Assembly (NCBI RefSeq): GCF_003668555.1
Contig: NZ_RCWN01000001.1
Span: 1,970,501 to 2,034,500, forward strand
Source of the DNA: Notoacmeibacter ruber
GTDB taxonomy: Bacteria; Pseudomonadota; Alphaproteobacteria; Rhizobiales; Rhizobiaceae
DNA length: 64,000 nucleotides
Direction: 5' to 3'
Shown here: positions 63,698-64,000 of the stretch, piece after piece
Layout of the letters: each line of letters opens with the position of its first letter
How positions within the stretch are numbered: position 1 is the first letter of the stretch
Notes under the pieces: generated by a model
Databases searched by the model: none
Seen by the model: only the letters and a program-made list of their open reading frames with translations
What the model was told of the DNA's origin: nothing
Position numbers and translations under genes: made by a program

Positions 63698-64000
63698 GTC
63701 CCGGCTACCCCGGCGCCCAGCCGTTTCTGCACCAGTTCGGAAACGATAACCGCCCCGAGTGCCAGCGCGACGGAGAACCCGATCAGTCGCAGTGCCGCGG
63801 CATCTCCGCTCGGGCTCTGCAGCAGCGAATAAATGGCCAGCGAAAGCGTTTGCGTTTCCCCAGGCACATTCGATACGAACGTGATCGTCGCGCCAAACTC
63901 GCCCAAGGCCTTGGCGAAGCCGAGAATGCCTCCCGCGATGAGACCGGGCAAACTGAGCGGCAGCGTGATGGTGAGAAAGCGCCGGAAGCGCCCCACACCC
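63694..64000 (-). CDS. modB: Molybdate ABC transporter permease, 5' end outside window
   Basis: The C-terminal 100 or so residues of ModB, continuing past the right edge. The permease EAA-like motif (ITLPLSLPGLIAGGILGFAKALGEFGATITFVSNVPGETQTLSLAIYSLLQ) is typical of ModB: GEFGAT and PGETQTL bind or contact the ModA substrate path. It is followed immediately by modC. The rest of the gene and modA lie outside. Confidence 0.93.
   Translation of the reverse strand, partial: GVGRFRRFLTITLPLSLPGLIAGGILGFAKALGEFGATITFVSNVPGETQTLSLAIYSLLQSPSGDAAALRLIGFSVALALGAVIVSELVQKRLGAGVAGT

Overview
The window is about 64 kb of GC-rich bacterial chromosome with dense, ordinary housekeeping and catabolic genes. 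Gene content and order (nadABC, queCED, urtABCDE with a scattered urease cluster, znuCB-zur facing znuA, tamAB, a type III ornithine decarboxylase with a long leader, a subunit I+III cytochrome oxidase fusion) point to an alphaproteobacterium, most likely of the order Hyphomicrobiales (Rhizobiales). I cannot fix the genus. I see no rRNA, tRNA, CRISPR array, transposase or integrase.

Layout. 1-4.1 kb: NAD biosynthesis (nadA, nadB, nadC, the last cut by the left edge) and a cobinamide kinase. 4.3-11 kb: a nitronate monooxygenase-like protein, an RND pump with its adaptor, and a zinc-ribbon metallopeptidase. 11.1-13.0 kb: queCED for 7-deazaguanine (queuosine precursor) synthesis. 13.0-14.5 kb: a siroheme synthase with an unusually short C-terminal domain and a small PqqD-like protein. 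14.6-20.5 kb: part of the phenylacetate pathway (paaZ facing paaG-paaI-paaK-paaR); the ring epoxidase paaABCDE is not here. 20.7-35.1 kb: a nitrogen-scavenging block. Urea is imported by UrtABCDE, expressed from a good sigma-54 promoter, and hydrolysed by urease (ureDABC) matured by UreEFG. Six unrelated or accessory genes are interleaved, including a proline-rich disordered protein, an HD hydrolase, the metal permease UreJ, a divergent secreted pair and a low-GC membrane protein. 35.1-39.6 kb: zinc uptake, with znuA and znuCB-zur diverging from one Zur box; an FAD oxidoreductase is translationally coupled behind zur. 39.7-45.5 kb: an alternative aa3-type cytochrome oxidase (subunit II with heme c, fused subunits I+III, a small membrane protein, a CtaG-type assembly factor, a triheme cytochrome c). 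45.8-54.6 kb: an OmpA lipoprotein, dihydroorotase and the TamAB outer-membrane assembly system. 54.8-64 kb: an SCP2-like protein behind a perfect palindrome, acetyltransferases, ornithine decarboxylase with a leader of about 440 nt holding a 24-codon ORF, a LysR regulator, a DUF1007/NicO nickel-cobalt transporter pair, an esterase, and modBC (modB cut by the right edge).

Most promising for follow-up: the ornithine decarboxylase leader (57022-57462) with its small ORF; the oxidoreductase under apparent Zur control; the oxidase whose K-channel lysine position reads glutamine; the accessory genes inside the urease cluster; the shortened siroheme synthase beside an orphan PqqD-like protein; the palindrome at 54752; and an unassigned structured element at 4196-4272.
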